From Actinomycetospora callitridis (GTDB taxonomy: Bacteria; Actinomycetota; Actinomycetes; Mycobacteriales; Pseudonocardiaceae), in NCBI RefSeq assembly GCF_028737265.1, contig NZ_JAQZAK010000002.1, positions 496,001 to 560,000 of the forward strand: a stretch of 64,000 bases of DNA, written 5' to 3'. This document shows, one piece after another, positions 1 through 8,417 of this stretch (its first letter is position 1; every line of letters starts with the position of its first letter). The translations under genes and the position numbers were made by a program. Under the pieces are notes generated by a model, which was not told the DNA's origin, searched no databases, and saw nothing but the letters and a program-made list of their open reading frames with translations.

Positions 1-95
1 AGCACGTCGCCCAGGCCGTCGTCGGCCTCCTGCACATGGACCTCGTCACCGGGGAGGACGTCGTCGTCGACGCCGGCCGGTGGCTGACGTCCTGA
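1..95 (+). CDS. Short-chain dehydrogenase, C-terminal end only (partial)
   Basis: The window opens inside a coding frame that reads HVAQAVVGLLHMDLVTGEDV and ends VVDAGRWLTS before a TGA at 93-95. The ending resembles the C-terminal strand of short-chain dehydrogenase/reductases, where the last residues are usually VVDGG followed by a short tail. Only 30 residues are visible, so no catalytic Ser-Tyr-Lys can be checked. It lies just upstream of an IclR regulator and divergent-facing KDG kinase/KDPG aldolase genes, so a sugar or sugar-acid dehydrogenase is a reasonable inference, not something the sequence proves. Confidence 0.6.
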   Translation, partial: HVAQAVVGLLHMDLVTGEDVVVDAGRWLTS

Positions 96-110
96 GAGCC
101 CGCCGCGACC

Positions 111-116
111 TAGGCT
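111..116 (+). promoter_or_regulatory. -10 box (TAGGCT) for a leaderless IclR transcript
   Basis: TAGGCT fits the actinobacterial TANNNT -10 pattern and ends six bases before the GTG at 123. The predicted transcription start therefore falls on or next to the start codon, as in leaderless actinobacterial mRNAs. No ribosome binding site is present, which agrees. No convincing -35 was found. Confidence 0.5.
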
Positions 117-122
117 GGCCCC

Positions 123-878
123 GTGCCCCGACCGTCCGGCAGCAACGCGGTGGAGAAGACGCTCGCCGTCCTCGACGCCCTCGGCGAGCACGAGCGCATC
201 GCCGACATCTCCGACGCGACCGGGATCCACAAGTCGACGGTGCACCGCATCCTGCAGGACTTCACCCGCCTGGGCTTCGCGCGCGTCACCGACCAGGGCA
301 CCTACCAGGGCGGGTCCCGGATCCTGGGCCTGGCCGGGCGGGTGCTCGCGCGCAGCGACGCCGCCGAGCGCGCCCGCCCCGAGCTCGTCGCGCTGCAGCG
401 CGAGACCGGCGCCACCGTGCACCTGGCCCTGCTCGACGGGCACGAGGCGGTCTACGTGGCCAAGGTCGAGAGCGCCAAGCCCTACCGGATGGCCTCGCGG
501 GTCGGCATGGCGATGCCGCTGCACTGCACGGCGATCGGCAAGGCCGTCCTCGCCGGGATGACCGACGCCGACGCGGCGGCCCTCCTGGCCCGCGCCGACC
601 TCCCGGCCCGCACGCCGAACACGATCACCGACCCCACGGCGCTGATCGCGCACCTCGCCGAGATCCGCGCGCGCGGATGGTCGGTCGACGACGAGGAGAA
701 CGAGGCCGGGGTCCGCTGCGTCGGCGCCGCGGTCTTCGACCACACCGACCGCGCGATCGGGGCGGTGAGCGTCTCGCAGCTGATCACCGACCCGGAGAGC
801 CTCGCGGCCGACGAGGTCGGTCCGCGGGCGGCGGCGACGGCGCGCGCCGTGTCGGAGCTGCTCGGCGCCCCGCGCTGA
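123..878 (+). CDS. IclR-family transcriptional regulator
   Basis: A 251-residue protein of typical IclR size. The N-terminal winged helix-turn-helix covers about residues 5-65, with IADISDATGIHKSTVHRILQ as the recognition region. A C-terminal effector-binding domain follows (about 75-245), with the family-typical stretch MASRVGMAMPLHCTAIGKAV and, later, the region around GVRCVGAAVFD. IclR proteins bind small acids or aromatics and control adjacent catabolic genes, usually as repressors. The neighbouring KDG kinase and KDPG aldolase, transcribed toward it, and the SDR tail upstream suggest it senses a sugar acid or its keto-deoxy product. The GTG start is chosen because a -10 box lies six bases upstream. 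Confidence 0.93.
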   Translation: MPRPSGSNAVEKTLAVLDALGEHERIADISDATGIHKSTVHRILQDFTRLGFARVTDQGTYQGGSRILGLAGRVLARSDAAERARPELVALQRETGATVHLALLDGHEAVYVAKVESAKPYRMASRVGMAMPLHCTAIGKAVLAGMTDADAAALLARADLPARTPNTITDPTALIAHLAEIRARGWSVDDEENEAGVRCVGAAVFDHTDRAIGAVSVSQLITDPESLAADEVGPRAAATARAVSELLGAPR

Positions 879-891
879 GCGACGGGCCGGC

Positions 892-1863
892 TCAGGAGGC
901 GCGCGGGCCGGCCGCCAGGGCCGCCCGCGTCTCGCCCAGCGTCGGCACCCGGCCGGTGCCGCCCGCGCCCGCGAGCGACAGCGCGGCGGCCGCCGTGCCC
1001 AGCCGTGCGGCCTCGAGGAGCGGGTCGCCCGCGGCCAGGCGCGCCGCGAGCGTGCCGGCCAGCGCGTCGCCCGCCCCGGTCTGGTCGACCACCAGCGGCA
1101 CCGGGACCGCGTCCAGCCACGTGGGTGCGCCGCCGTCCGCGGCGGCCACCAGGACGCCGTCCTCGCCCCGGGTCACCACCACCGCCCCCGCGCCGAGGCC
1201 GAGCACGTGGGCGGCCACCGCGGCCGGGTCGTCGTCCCCGACGAGCGCCGCGGCGTCGCCCGGGCACGACGGCGTGACGACGCTGCAGGACGGGGCGATC
1301 CGCTCGAGGACCGCCCGCGCGCGCTCCGGGGTGGTCAGGCGAGCGCGGAAGTTCGGGTCGTAGACGACGCGTCCACCGGCTCCGGCCACGGTCCGCGCGG
1401 CGTGCAGCACCGTCTCCTCGGCGCTCGGGGAGAGGGCGGCCGTGATGCCGCTGACCAGCAGCACCCGGGTCCGCTCGAGGGCGGCGGTGTCGAGGTCGTC
1501 GGGGACCAGGCCCGACGCGGCGCTGCCCTGGCGCAGGTAGACGAACTCCGCCGCGCCGCCCGGGTCGAGCGCCGAGACGTAGGCCCCGGTCGGGGCGTCG
1601 TCGACCACGCGCGCCAGCGGGGTCACGCCGAGCTCGGCGACGCGGGCCACGAGACGCGCGGAGAGGGCGTCGGCGCCCACCCGGGTCAGCAGGGCGGTGT
1701 CGGCACCGGCCGCCGCGGCCGCGGCCGCGGCGTTGAGCGCGTCCCCGGAGAACGACAGCGAGAAGTCCGACGCGGTCTCCAGGGGCTCGCCGGACGTGAG
1801 CTCCAGCAGTGGCTCGCCGACGACGAGGACGTCGTGTCCCCCGTCTGCACCCACAGGGCTCAC
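892..1863 (-). CDS. kdgK: 2-keto-3-deoxygluconate kinase (PfkB family)
   Basis: A 323-residue ribokinase/PfkB kinase. It begins HDVLVVGEPLLELTSGEP, has the sugar-binding segment FSGDALNAAAAAAAAGADTALLTRVGADALS, and near the C-terminus the anion-hole and catalytic-base motif DQTGAGDALAGTLAARL, where the second Asp is the expected base. KdgK phosphorylates 2-keto-3-deoxygluconate to KDPG. The GTG start overlaps the stop of the upstream KDPG aldolase gene by four bases (GTGA), so the two are translationally coupled and carry out consecutive steps of sugar-acid catabolism. Substrate stereochemistry (gluconate versus galactonate type) cannot be read from the sequence. Confidence 0.88.
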   Translation of the reverse strand: MSPVGADGGHDVLVVGEPLLELTSGEPLETASDFSLSFSGDALNAAAAAAAAGADTALLTRVGADALSARLVARVAELGVTPLARVVDDAPTGAYVSALDPGGAAEFVYLRQGSAASGLVPDDLDTAALERTRVLLVSGITAALSPSAEETVLHAARTVAGAGGRVVYDPNFRARLTTPERARAVLERIAPSCSVVTPSCPGDAAALVGDDDPAAVAAHVLGLGAGAVVVTRGEDGVLVAAADGGAPTWLDAVPVPLVVDQTGAGDALAGTLAARLAAGDPLLEAARLGTAAAALSLAGAGGTGRVPTLGETRAALAAGPRAS

Positions 1864-2501
1864 CGGGCGCCCCCGACCAGGGCGCCCAGCCGCTCGGCGG
1901 TGCCGGCGGGATCGGCCTCGAGCGCGCGGAGCAGGTCGCTGCCGACCCCGACGGCGTGGGCGCCGGCGTCGAGCCACGCGGGGACCGCGTCGAGCCCGAT
2001 CCCCCCGGTGGGCAGCACCCGGGCGCCGGGCAGCACGGGGAGCAGCGCCCGGAGGTAGTCCGGCCCGACGGGCGCGGCCGGGAAGAGCTTGGCCGGGCCG
2101 TGCGCCGCGGCGGCGGCCAGCTCGCCGGGCGTGAACCCGCCCTCGACCAGCGGAACGCCGAGCTCGTCGGCGGCGGCGCGGACCGCGGGGGCCGGCCACG
2201 GGGTGACCAGGAAGTCGACCTCGAGGTCGTGGGCCCGCCGCACGTCGTCGGCGTCGCGCACCGTCCCGAGCCCGAGGCAGAGCTGCGGGTGCGCGAGCCG
2301 CGCGCCGGCCAGGGCCTCGGCCCACCCGGGCGTCGATCGGGTCAGCTCGATCGCGGGCAGCCCGGCCCCGACGAGCGCGTCGACCTGCGCCCGGGCGCTC
2401 GCCGCCGAGTCCGACCGCAGCACCGGCAGCACACGGGCACGCCCGAGCACGCCGATCCACTCCTCCCGCGTCCCGTGAGACGAAACGGCGTGTTGACTCA
2501 C
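1860..2501 (-). CDS. eda: KDPG/KHG aldolase
   Basis: A 213-residue class I aldolase of normal length. Recognisable segments are GRARVLPVLRSDSAASARAQ, the early GLPAIELTRSTPGWAEAL (Glu of the active site), LGLGTVRDADD, FLVTPWPAPAV, LVEGGFTPGEL and the Schiff-base region AKLFPAAPVGPDYLRALLP with the lysine. It cleaves 2-keto-3-deoxy-6-phosphogluconate to pyruvate and glyceraldehyde-3-phosphate. One oddity is that the usual F(V/L)(V/T)SP motif reads FLVTPWP. It is first in a two-gene operon with kdgK. The GTG start has a minus-strand TACCCT box six bases upstream, which supports a leaderless start here. Confidence 0.88.
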   Translation of the reverse strand: MSQHAVSSHGTREEWIGVLGRARVLPVLRSDSAASARAQVDALVGAGLPAIELTRSTPGWAEALAGARLAHPQLCLGLGTVRDADDVRRAHDLEVDFLVTPWPAPAVRAAADELGVPLVEGGFTPGELAAAAAHGPAKLFPAAPVGPDYLRALLPVLPGARVLPTGGIGLDAVPAWLDAGAHAVGVGSDLLRALEADPAGTAERLGALVGGAR

Positions 2502-2507
2502 AGGACG

Positions 2508-2513
2508 AGGGTA
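2508..2513 (-). promoter_or_regulatory. -10 box (TACCCT) for leaderless eda-kdgK mRNA
   Basis: On the minus strand TACCCT ends six bases before the GTG start at 2501, the spacing expected when transcription begins at the start codon. No Shine-Dalgarno sequence is present between them. Confidence 0.45.
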
Positions 2514-2546
2514 AGTGGGCGGTCGCGGGGTTGTCGAGATCGCGCC

Positions 2547-3512
2547 TCAGTAGGAGACCCGCACCCCCAGGCCCGGGCGCTCGCCCGCGGCGAGCGCCGG
2601 GAGGACGGTCGGGAGGTCCTCGAACGCGCAGGTGTCGGTGATCAGCGCGTCGAAGCGCGGGTCGGCGAGCAGGCGCAGGGCGAGCCCGAGGCGATCGCTC
2701 AGGCTCCAGCGAGGGCGGCGCGCCGGGGCGACCTTCCCCACCTGGCTGGCACGGATCGTCAGTCGCCGCGAGTGGAAGGCCTCGCCCAGCGGCACCCGGG
2801 GCGCACGCTCGCCGTACCAGGACATCTCGATCACCTCGCCCTCGTCGCCGAGGAGCTCCAGGGAGCGCGCGAGCCCGGCCTCGGTGGCGCTGGCGTGCAG
2901 CACGAGGTCGCACTCCCCCGCCGCGGCGTCCGGGGTCGCGAACCCGACGCCCAGCGCGTCGGCCACCGCGCGCCGGGACCCGTCGACGTCGACGAGCTCG
3001 ACGCGCACCCCCGGGAACGTCGCGAGCACCCCCGCCACCGACGCCCCGACCATCCCGGCGCCGATCACGGCGATGCGGTCGCCCACCCGCGGCGCGGCGT
3101 CCCAGAGGGCGTTGACCGCGGTCTCGACCGTGCCGGCGAGCACCGCACGCCCGGGCGGGACGCTGTCCGGCACCTCGACCACCATCGATGCCGGCACCAC
3201 GAAGCGCTCCTGGTGGGGGTGCAGGCAGAACACGGTCCGCCCGGCGCCCGGGCCCTGCTCGACGACGCCGACCGCGAGGTAGCCGTAGATCACCGGACCC
3301 GGGAAGTCGCCGGCCTGGAAGGGCGCGCGCATGCGCTCGTACTGGCTCGTCGGCACCTCCCCGCGGAACACCAGCGTCTCGGTGCCGCGGCTCACGGCCG
3401 AGTGCAGGGTGCGGACGACGACGTCGTCGGGACCCGGGTCGGGCAGCGGGACCTCGACGATGCTCCCCCGCCCGGGTGATTCGACCCGGAACGCCCGTGT
3501 CGTGCCGGTCAT
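2547..3512 (-). CDS. Medium-chain dehydrogenase-like oxidoreductase, catalytic zinc apparently absent
   Basis: A 321-residue protein related to the medium-chain dehydrogenase/reductase superfamily. The GroES-like N-terminal part is shortened (VVVRTLHSAVSRGTETLVFRG), and the Rossmann fold shows IAVIGAGMVGASVAGVLATF at about residues 145-165, followed by VELVDVD, an acidic residue that favours NAD(H). I do not see the Cys/His catalytic-zinc ligands or the four-cysteine structural-zinc loop, so a non-zinc reductase role is likely. The start has a strong ribosome binding site (GAGGAGG about six bases upstream). It is divergent from the phosphotransferase-sulfatase fusion with only 39 bases between starts, so the two probably share a control region. 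Confidence 0.75.
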   Translation of the reverse strand: MTGTTRAFRVESPGRGSIVEVPLPDPGPDDVVVRTLHSAVSRGTETLVFRGEVPTSQYERMRAPFQAGDFPGPVIYGYLAVGVVEQGPGAGRTVFCLHPHQERFVVPASMVVEVPDSVPPGRAVLAGTVETAVNALWDAAPRVGDRIAVIGAGMVGASVAGVLATFPGVRVELVDVDGSRRAVADALGVGFATPDAAAGECDLVLHASATEAGLARSLELLGDEGEVIEMSWYGERAPRVPLGEAFHSRRLTIRASQVGKVAPARRPRWSLSDRLGLALRLLADPRFDALITDTCAFEDLPTVLPALAAGERPGLGVRVSY

Positions 3513-3551
3513 CGACGACCCTCCTCACTCCGCGACGATCACAGGGACGCC

Positions 3552-5885
3552 ATGCTGGCACGCGTGCAGAGCGAGCACGGCCCGTCCGCGATCCTGACCG
3601 TCGAGCTCCTCGGCGGCGCGCTGGCGAGCGCGGGCCTGCTCGGGGTGCTCGCCGAGGGCTTCGGGCTCGGCGCCTTCGGGGTCGTCGTCGGGGCCGCGGC
3701 GGCCGCGGCGCTCCTCGCGGTGCTCGCCGGCGCCGGCGTGCCGGCCCTGGGGCCGGCGGGACGGGTGACGCTGGCCCGCGGCGTGCTCGTCGTCGGCGTC
3801 ACCGCGCTGGTCGCCGACCCGGTGTCGACGCCCGCGCTCGTGGTGCTCGCGGGCGTGGCGCTGCTGCTCGACGGGGTCGACGGCCAGGTCGCGCGGCGCC
3901 GCAACGTGGCCTCGGAGTTCGGCGCGCGTTTCGACATGGAGCTCGACGCGTTCCTGCTGCTGGTGCTGTCGTGGCACGTCGCGGGCCAGCTCGGGTCGTG
4001 GGTGCTGCTCATCGGGCTCGCCCGCTACCTGTTCGTCGCCGCGGGCGTCGTGCTCCCGTGGCTGGGCGGGGAGCTCGAGACGAAGTTCTCCGGCAAGGTC
4101 GTGGCGGCGGCGCAGGGCATCGTGCTGGTCGTCGCGGCCTCGGAGCTGCTGCCCCTCGTGGCCGCGCAGGTCCTCGTCGGGGTCGCCCTCCTCGCGCTGC
4201 TGTGGTCGTTCGGCCGCGACGTCGTCCGGCTCTGGCGCAGCGCCGACACCCACCCCGTCCGCGTCCGTCGCGGCCTCGCCGCGGTGGTGACGGCACTGGC
4301 CGCGCTGCTGGTGCTCGTCGCGCTCCTCACCCCCGGCGACATCGCGCGCCTCGTACCGCAGTCCGGCCTCCGCATCCCGTTCGAGGTCCTCGTCGCGCTC
4401 GTCGTGGCCGTCCTCCTGCCCCGGTGGGCCCGGCTCGTGGCCGCGTGGATCGCCGGCGTGGTGCTCGGCCTGATGCTGGTGCTGACGCTGTTCGACCTCG
4501 GCTTCTCCCTCACGATCGCGCGCCCGTTCGACCCGGCCCGCGACGCGGTGCTGCTCGCCAACGCCTACGACTTCGTCGCGGAGACGTCCGGTCCCGTCGT
4601 CGGCGTCGTGGTGGCGGTGCTCGTGGCGCTGCTCGGGGTCGCACTGCTGGTCGGCACGGGCGGCGCGGTGGCCCGGCTCGCGCGGATCGCCGCCGACCAC
4701 CGCTCCGGCGCGCTGCGGCTGGCCGGGGTGCTCGCGGTGGCCTGGATGGTGGCCTGGACGCTCTCGGCGCAGCTCCTGCCCGGGGTGCCGGTGGCCTCGC
4801 GCGACGTCTCCATCCGCGCCGTCGACCGGGCCGTCGCGATCGAGGACGGCGTGCGCGACCAGCAGGCGTTCGAGCGCGAGGCCTCGGTCGACGCCTACCG
4901 CGACGTGCCCGGCGACCGCCTGCTCACCGCACTGCGCGGGCGCGACGTCGTGATCGTCGCGGTCGAGAGCTACGGCCTGTCCGCCCTCGACGACCCCGCG
5001 ATGGCGGGCCCCGTCCGGGCCGTGGTCGCCGACGGCGAGCGACGTCTCGGCGCCGTCGGGTACGGCGCGCGCACGGGCGTGCTGACCTCACCGGTCGCCG
5101 GCGGCGGCAGCTGGCTCGCGCACGCCACGCTGCTCTCGGGGCTGTGGATCGACGGCGAGCAGCGCCACACCGACCTGACGTCGTCGAGCCGCCTCACGCT
5201 CTCGCGCGCCTTCCAGGAGGCCGGCTGGCGCACCGTCACCGTCCAGCCGGGCACCACCGGCCCCTGGCCGGAGGCGGCGTTCTTCGGCCTCGACCGCGCC
5301 TACACCCACGACGACCTCGGCTACCGGGGCCCGCGCTTCAGCTGGTCGCCGATGCCCGACCAGTACCTGTTCTCCGCGTTCGACCGCCTCGAGCGCGGCC
5401 CCGGGGCGCCCCCGACGATGGCCGAGCTCGTCCTGACCTCGAGCCACGGCCCGTGGGCGCCGCTGCCGCGCACCGTGCCGTGGGATGCGGTCGGCGACGG
5501 CAGCGTGTTCGGCCCCGAGGAGCCGCAGCACTCGTTCCAGTCGATCGTCACGACGAACTCGGACGAGGTCCGCGACGACTACCGGCGGTCGATCGAGTAC
5601 ACGCTCTCGACGCTCTACGACTGGGCCGAGCGCCAGGCCACGGCGCGTCCCGACCGCGCGCCCGTGCTCGTCGTCCTCGGCGACCACCAGCCCTCGCCCG
5701 TGGTCACGGGGCCGACGGCGAACCGGGACGTCCCGATCTCGATCGTCAGCCGCGACCCGGCCGTGCTCGCCGCCGTGGACGACTGGGGCTGGTCGGACGG
5801 GCTCACCCCGGACCCGGGTGCTCCCGCGTGGCGGATGGACACCTTCCGCGACCGCTTCCTCGACGCGTACGGGCCGCGTCCCTGA
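3552..5885 (+). CDS. CDP-alcohol phosphotransferase fused to a membrane sulfatase/LtaS-like domain
   Basis: A 777-residue integral membrane protein with two enzymatic parts. The first (about residues 1-230) carries the complete CDP-alcohol phosphotransferase motif DGVDGQVAR...G...D...D, with Asp107, Asp110, Asp128 and Asp132 placed exactly as the family requires. Several membrane helices follow (about 235-430). The last part (about 465-770) resembles the alkaline-phosphatase/sulfatase superfamily: Glu472 in VVIVAVESYGLSAL, a GGGSWLAHATLLSGLW segment where the nucleophilic Ser/Thr is expected, and Asp711-His712 in VVLGDHQPSP. These match the metal-ligand pattern of lipoteichoic-acid-synthase-like enzymes. 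The first half would make a phospholipid or phospho-alcohol in the membrane; the second would act outside on a phosphate or sulfate ester. The linkage of the two functions is inference. Confidence 0.85.
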   Translation: MLARVQSEHGPSAILTVELLGGALASAGLLGVLAEGFGLGAFGVVVGAAAAAALLAVLAGAGVPALGPAGRVTLARGVLVVGVTALVADPVSTPALVVLAGVALLLDGVDGQVARRRNVASEFGARFDMELDAFLLLVLSWHVAGQLGSWVLLIGLARYLFVAAGVVLPWLGGELETKFSGKVVAAAQGIVLVVAASELLPLVAAQVLVGVALLALLWSFGRDVVRLWRSADTHPVRVRRGLAAVVTALAALLVLVALLTPGDIARLVPQSGLRIPFEVLVALVVAVLLPRWARLVAAWIAGVVLGLMLVLTLFDLGFSLTIARPFDPARDAVLLANAYDFVAETSGPVVGVVVAVLVALLGVALLVGTGGAVARLARIAADHRSGALRLAGVLAVAWMVAWTLSAQLLPGVPVASRDVSIRAVDRAVAIEDGVRDQQAFEREASVDAYRDVPGDRLLTALRGRDVVIVAVESYGLSALDDPAMAGPVRAVVADGERRLGAVGYGARTGVLTSPVAGGGSWLAHATLLSGLWIDGEQRHTDLTSSSRLTLSRAFQEAGWRTVTVQPGTTGPWPEAAFFGLDRAYTHDDLGYRGPRFSWSPMPDQYLFSAFDRLERGPGAPPTMAELVLTSSHGPWAPLPRTVPWDAVGDGSVFGPEEPQHSFQSIVTTNSDEVRDDYRRSIEYTLSTLYDWAERQATARPDRAPVLVVLGDHQPSPVVTGPTANRDVPISIVSRDPAVLAAVDDWGWSDGLTPDPGAPAWRMDTFRDRFLDAYGPRP

Positions 5886-5906
5886 CGCTTCTCAGGGAGG
5901 GTCGGC

Positions 5907-6179
5907 TCAGTGCAGGTCGCCGACCTCGAAGCGCCCCGACGCGTAGCTGATCACGGTGCCCTTCTCGACGTGCGAGAGGAGATGGGCGAGCGCGTCGCGG
6001 CACTTCCCGGCGGCGTCGAGGTCGTCGAGGTGGCCGGTGACGTCGATGTTGTCGTGGCGTTCGGTCTCGACGGCCACCATGAGCCCGCCGTTGGGGTGCG
6101 GCGTCGTCTTGACCGCGACGACCTCCGACGCGCGGTAGAGGTCGCCGTCCTCGGCACGGATCCAGCTGGGCTTCGCCAT
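5907..6179 (-). CDS. Small conserved-looking protein of unknown function
   Basis: A 90-residue soluble protein beginning MAKPSWIRAEDGDLYRAS. It alternates short hydrophobic strands with charged turns (VVAVKTTPHPNGGLMVAVET, then GTVISYASGRFEVGDLH), which suggests a small beta-rich fold. No catalytic or metal motif is evident. It follows the phosphotransferase fusion convergently with 21 bases between stops. I do not recognise the family. Confidence 0.65.
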   Translation of the reverse strand: MAKPSWIRAEDGDLYRASEVVAVKTTPHPNGGLMVAVETERHDNIDVTGHLDDLDAAGKCRDALAHLLSHVEKGTVISYASGRFEVGDLH

Positions 6180-6224
6180 GCCCGGATCGTGCCTGCCCGC
6201 GACGAGATCGTCACGCCTCTGCTC

Positions 6225-6884
6225 TCACGCCTCGGCTGTCACGCCCTCTGCGGGACGCCGCCAGGCCGAGGACAGCAGGCCGCTCGGGTCGCGGGGCATC
6301 GGGCGGGGCGCGGGCTCGGGGCGCTCGGCCAGGCCCGTGAGCGCGTCGGTCAGCTCGCCGGTGTCGACGCCGAGCGCGGCGAGCATCTCCGCCGCCTGGC
6401 CCCACGGCCGTGCGAGCAGCGCCGTGAGCAGGCCCGCGGCGCTGACGACGCCGTCGCTCGCCCCGGCCGCGAGGACCTCGGCGATCGCCGGCCCCGCCAC
6501 CGGCACGTCGTCGCCGCCCTCGTCCACGGGCTCGGACAGCGAGGCCGACGCGACCAGCGTCATCGCCGCCCCCACCGTCGACGCGGTCACCCCCGCCTCC
6601 GCGAGGAGCTCGCGCTCCGGGCCCTCGGCGCGTACCAGGGCGAGCAGCAGGTGCCCGGTGCCGAACGCGCCGTGGCCCCGGTCCGCGGCCTCCGCCCAGG
6701 CCAGCGCGACGATGCGCTCGGCGTCCCCGGCGACGGTCGGCATCGGCAGGTCGTCACGGCCGCCCGCGTCGTGCTCGGTGTCCGTGCTCGTCACATCCAT
6801 CGGGCGGTCGAACGAGACGTCGAGACCCCGGAGGGCGTCGAGGGCCTCGGCCAGCGCGTCGTGGATGGGCGTGGAGATCCCCAT
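6225..6884 (-). CDS. Clp N-terminal-domain protein without ATPase modules
   Basis: A 219-residue protein containing the double helical repeat of the Clp N-terminal domain: AERIVALAWAEAADRGHGAFGTGHLLLALVRAEG (about residues 55-90) and the second half IAEVLAAGASDGVVSAAGLLTALLARP (about 135-165). No Walker A/B or AAA+ segment follows, so it is a stand-alone Clp-N protein, a common actinobacterial type. Such domains usually bind adaptors or substrates of ClpC. Its ends are low-complexity and probably disordered. It is on the same strand as, and downstream of, the HTH-like protein at 7144-7833, with about 260 bases between them. Confidence 0.8.
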   Translation of the reverse strand: MGISTPIHDALAEALDALRGLDVSFDRPMDVTSTDTEHDAGGRDDLPMPTVAGDAERIVALAWAEAADRGHGAFGTGHLLLALVRAEGPERELLAEAGVTASTVGAAMTLVASASLSEPVDEGGDDVPVAGPAIAEVLAAGASDGVVSAAGLLTALLARPWGQAAEMLAALGVDTGELTDALTGLAERPEPAPRPMPRDPSGLLSSAWRRPAEGVTAEA

Positions 6885-7143
6885 GACCCGAGGTCTCTAG
6901 CGCGTCCCGGCGCCCGGCGCGAATCTCGCCGGCGTCGTCCGCGCACGTCCGGGTCCCGGCCCGCACCGCTGGTCACGACGGCGGGCCACGGCCGCGATCA
7001 CCCCGTGATCCCCGTGACGGACGTGGGGGACGCCGATCACGGGCCGTGCCGTCGGCGCCTGCGCCACGCGGGACCGCCGCCCGTCCGGCGGAATCGGCGA
7101 CGACACGCCGCCCCGAGGGAGATGCTTCGCTCGTCGAAGCGTC

Positions 7144-7833
7144 TCAGTCACCGGTCTCGACCCCCTCGTGCACGGCGTGGTCGTAGTAGCGCAGGACACC
7201 GCGCGCGCCGTGGGCGGCGAAGCCCGCGGTGGGGTCGGCCGGCTCGTCGGGGACGCCGGCCAGGAGGTCGCGCAGGTGCCGGTCGACGAGACGGTCGAAC
7301 GCCTGCCAGCGGGCGACGGCGGCGGCGACGTCGGTGCCCGCGTCGGTGGCCGCGTCGGTGGCCGCGTCGGCGGGCTCGCCCCGGAACGCCCGCTCCGCCT
7401 CGGCGACGGCGTCCGCGAGTGCCGCGCGCGCCGTCTCGTCGACGCCCTCGAGGTCGTCGGCGGCCTCGAGCACCAGGCGCGCGGCCCAGAGGACGTCGTC
7501 GACGTGGTAACCGAGGAAGCGCCGGCGCCGGGACACGTCACCGAGACCCGGCCAGCGCTTGCGCGCCGCCTGGCGAGTGCGTCCGGTGACGGCGGCGAGG
7601 TCGGCCAGGCTGGCGCCGAGCCACACCGCGGCCTCCGCCCGTCCCTCGACCGCGTCGGCCGCCGCCGCCCGCACCGCGGCCTCCACCATCAGCGCCGACC
7701 GCAGCTCGGCGACCGCCCGGTGACGCGCGGCCCGCTCGCCCCCGCGGTCGTCGGGCTTGCCGCCCGGGTCGGCGACGTCCACCTGTCCGGCCGCCTCCAC
7801 GACGGCCCGCTCCACTGACAACTCCAGGTTCAC
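7144..7833 (-). CDS. Unknown protein with a helix-turn-helix-like segment
   Basis: A 229-residue protein starting at a GTG. Residues about 70-105 (GASLADLAAVTGRTRQAARKRWPGL) look like a helix-turn-helix, similar to those in small actinobacterial DNA-binding proteins. The remainder is alpha-helical and acidic. A short in-frame repeat, AATDAATDAGTD, from 12-bp units (about 7330-7370), forms a linker before the C-terminal helices (WQAFDRLVDRHLRDLLAGV). A regulatory role is only suggested by the helix-turn-helix; no partner or target can be named. Confidence 0.7.
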   Translation of the reverse strand: MNLELSVERAVVEAAGQVDVADPGGKPDDRGGERAARHRAVAELRSALMVEAAVRAAAADAVEGRAEAAVWLGASLADLAAVTGRTRQAARKRWPGLGDVSRRRRFLGYHVDDVLWAARLVLEAADDLEGVDETARAALADAVAEAERAFRGEPADAATDAATDAGTDVAAAVARWQAFDRLVDRHLRDLLAGVPDEPADPTAGFAAHGARGVLRYYDHAVHEGVETGD

Positions 7834-7923
7834 AGGGTCGAGGATGCCAGAGCCGTCAACCCATGGTTCACAGCACGACCATGATCACGGAAAGTACCCG
7901 TAGGCGGTAGGTCGGTACCGCGC

Positions 7924-7929
7924 TAGCCT
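7924..7929 (+). promoter_or_regulatory. -10 box (TAGCCT) upstream of the gene at 7985
   Basis: TAGCCT matches TANNNT and would give a transcription start near 7936, leaving a leader of about 50 bases before the ATG at 7985, which has its own G-rich ribosome binding site. No good -35 was found. Confidence 0.35.
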
Positions 7930-7984
7930 GAGCGAGTGAGATCGGTGGGGCGCCATCTCACGCTGAGCAATGGTGGGGGAGACG

Positions 7985-8380
7985 ATGGCCAGCACGATCA
8001 CCGCCGAACGGCGGCCGACGGCGGAGCGCGGGCGCGCCGCGCAGACGTCCGAGCTCCTGGCCGGACTCGCGGCGCTGCCCTCCCTGTGGGAGATGACGCC
8101 GGCGGAGGCCCGCGCCGCGCAGGTGCTCGGCAAGCCCTGGGACACCGCCGAGATCGTGGAGCTCGCCATCGCGTGGGTGGGCACGGGGCTCGACGTCCCG
8201 ACGCTCACCGACCTCGCCGGCCGTGACTGGGACGACCCCGTGCTGCCGACGCTCTTCGACATCGTGCTCGACGACCTCGGCGCCGGGCGCCCGGCGTCGA
8301 GCACCGCCCGGCGCCGGGTCGCCGCCTACCTCGCGCGGCGCGCCGTGGCCCACGTCCCCGCGCCCCGCCGCACGGGCTGA
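7985..8380 (+). CDS. Hypothetical helical protein
   Basis: A 131-residue protein (MASTITAERRPTAERGR...). It appears soluble and helical, with tryptophans at regular places (SLWEMTPAEARAAQVL, PWDTAEIVELAIAWVG, RDWDDPVLPTLFDIVLDDL) and a basic C-terminus. The ATG at 7985 is preferred over one 15 bases upstream because a GGGGGAG run lies just ahead of it. No family recognised. Confidence 0.65.
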   Translation: MASTITAERRPTAERGRAAQTSELLAGLAALPSLWEMTPAEARAAQVLGKPWDTAEIVELAIAWVGTGLDVPTLTDLAGRDWDDPVLPTLFDIVLDDLGAGRPASSTARRRVAAYLARRAVAHVPAPRRTG

Positions 8381-8417
8381 CGCCGGCTCACCGCTCGACA
8401 CCTCACCGCCCGACACC

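Noticed and set aside
1809..3479. Large plus-strand frame opposite eda and the dehydrogenase
   Set aside because: Arg/Gly/Pro/His composition without family features; the minus-strand genes carry clear motifs.
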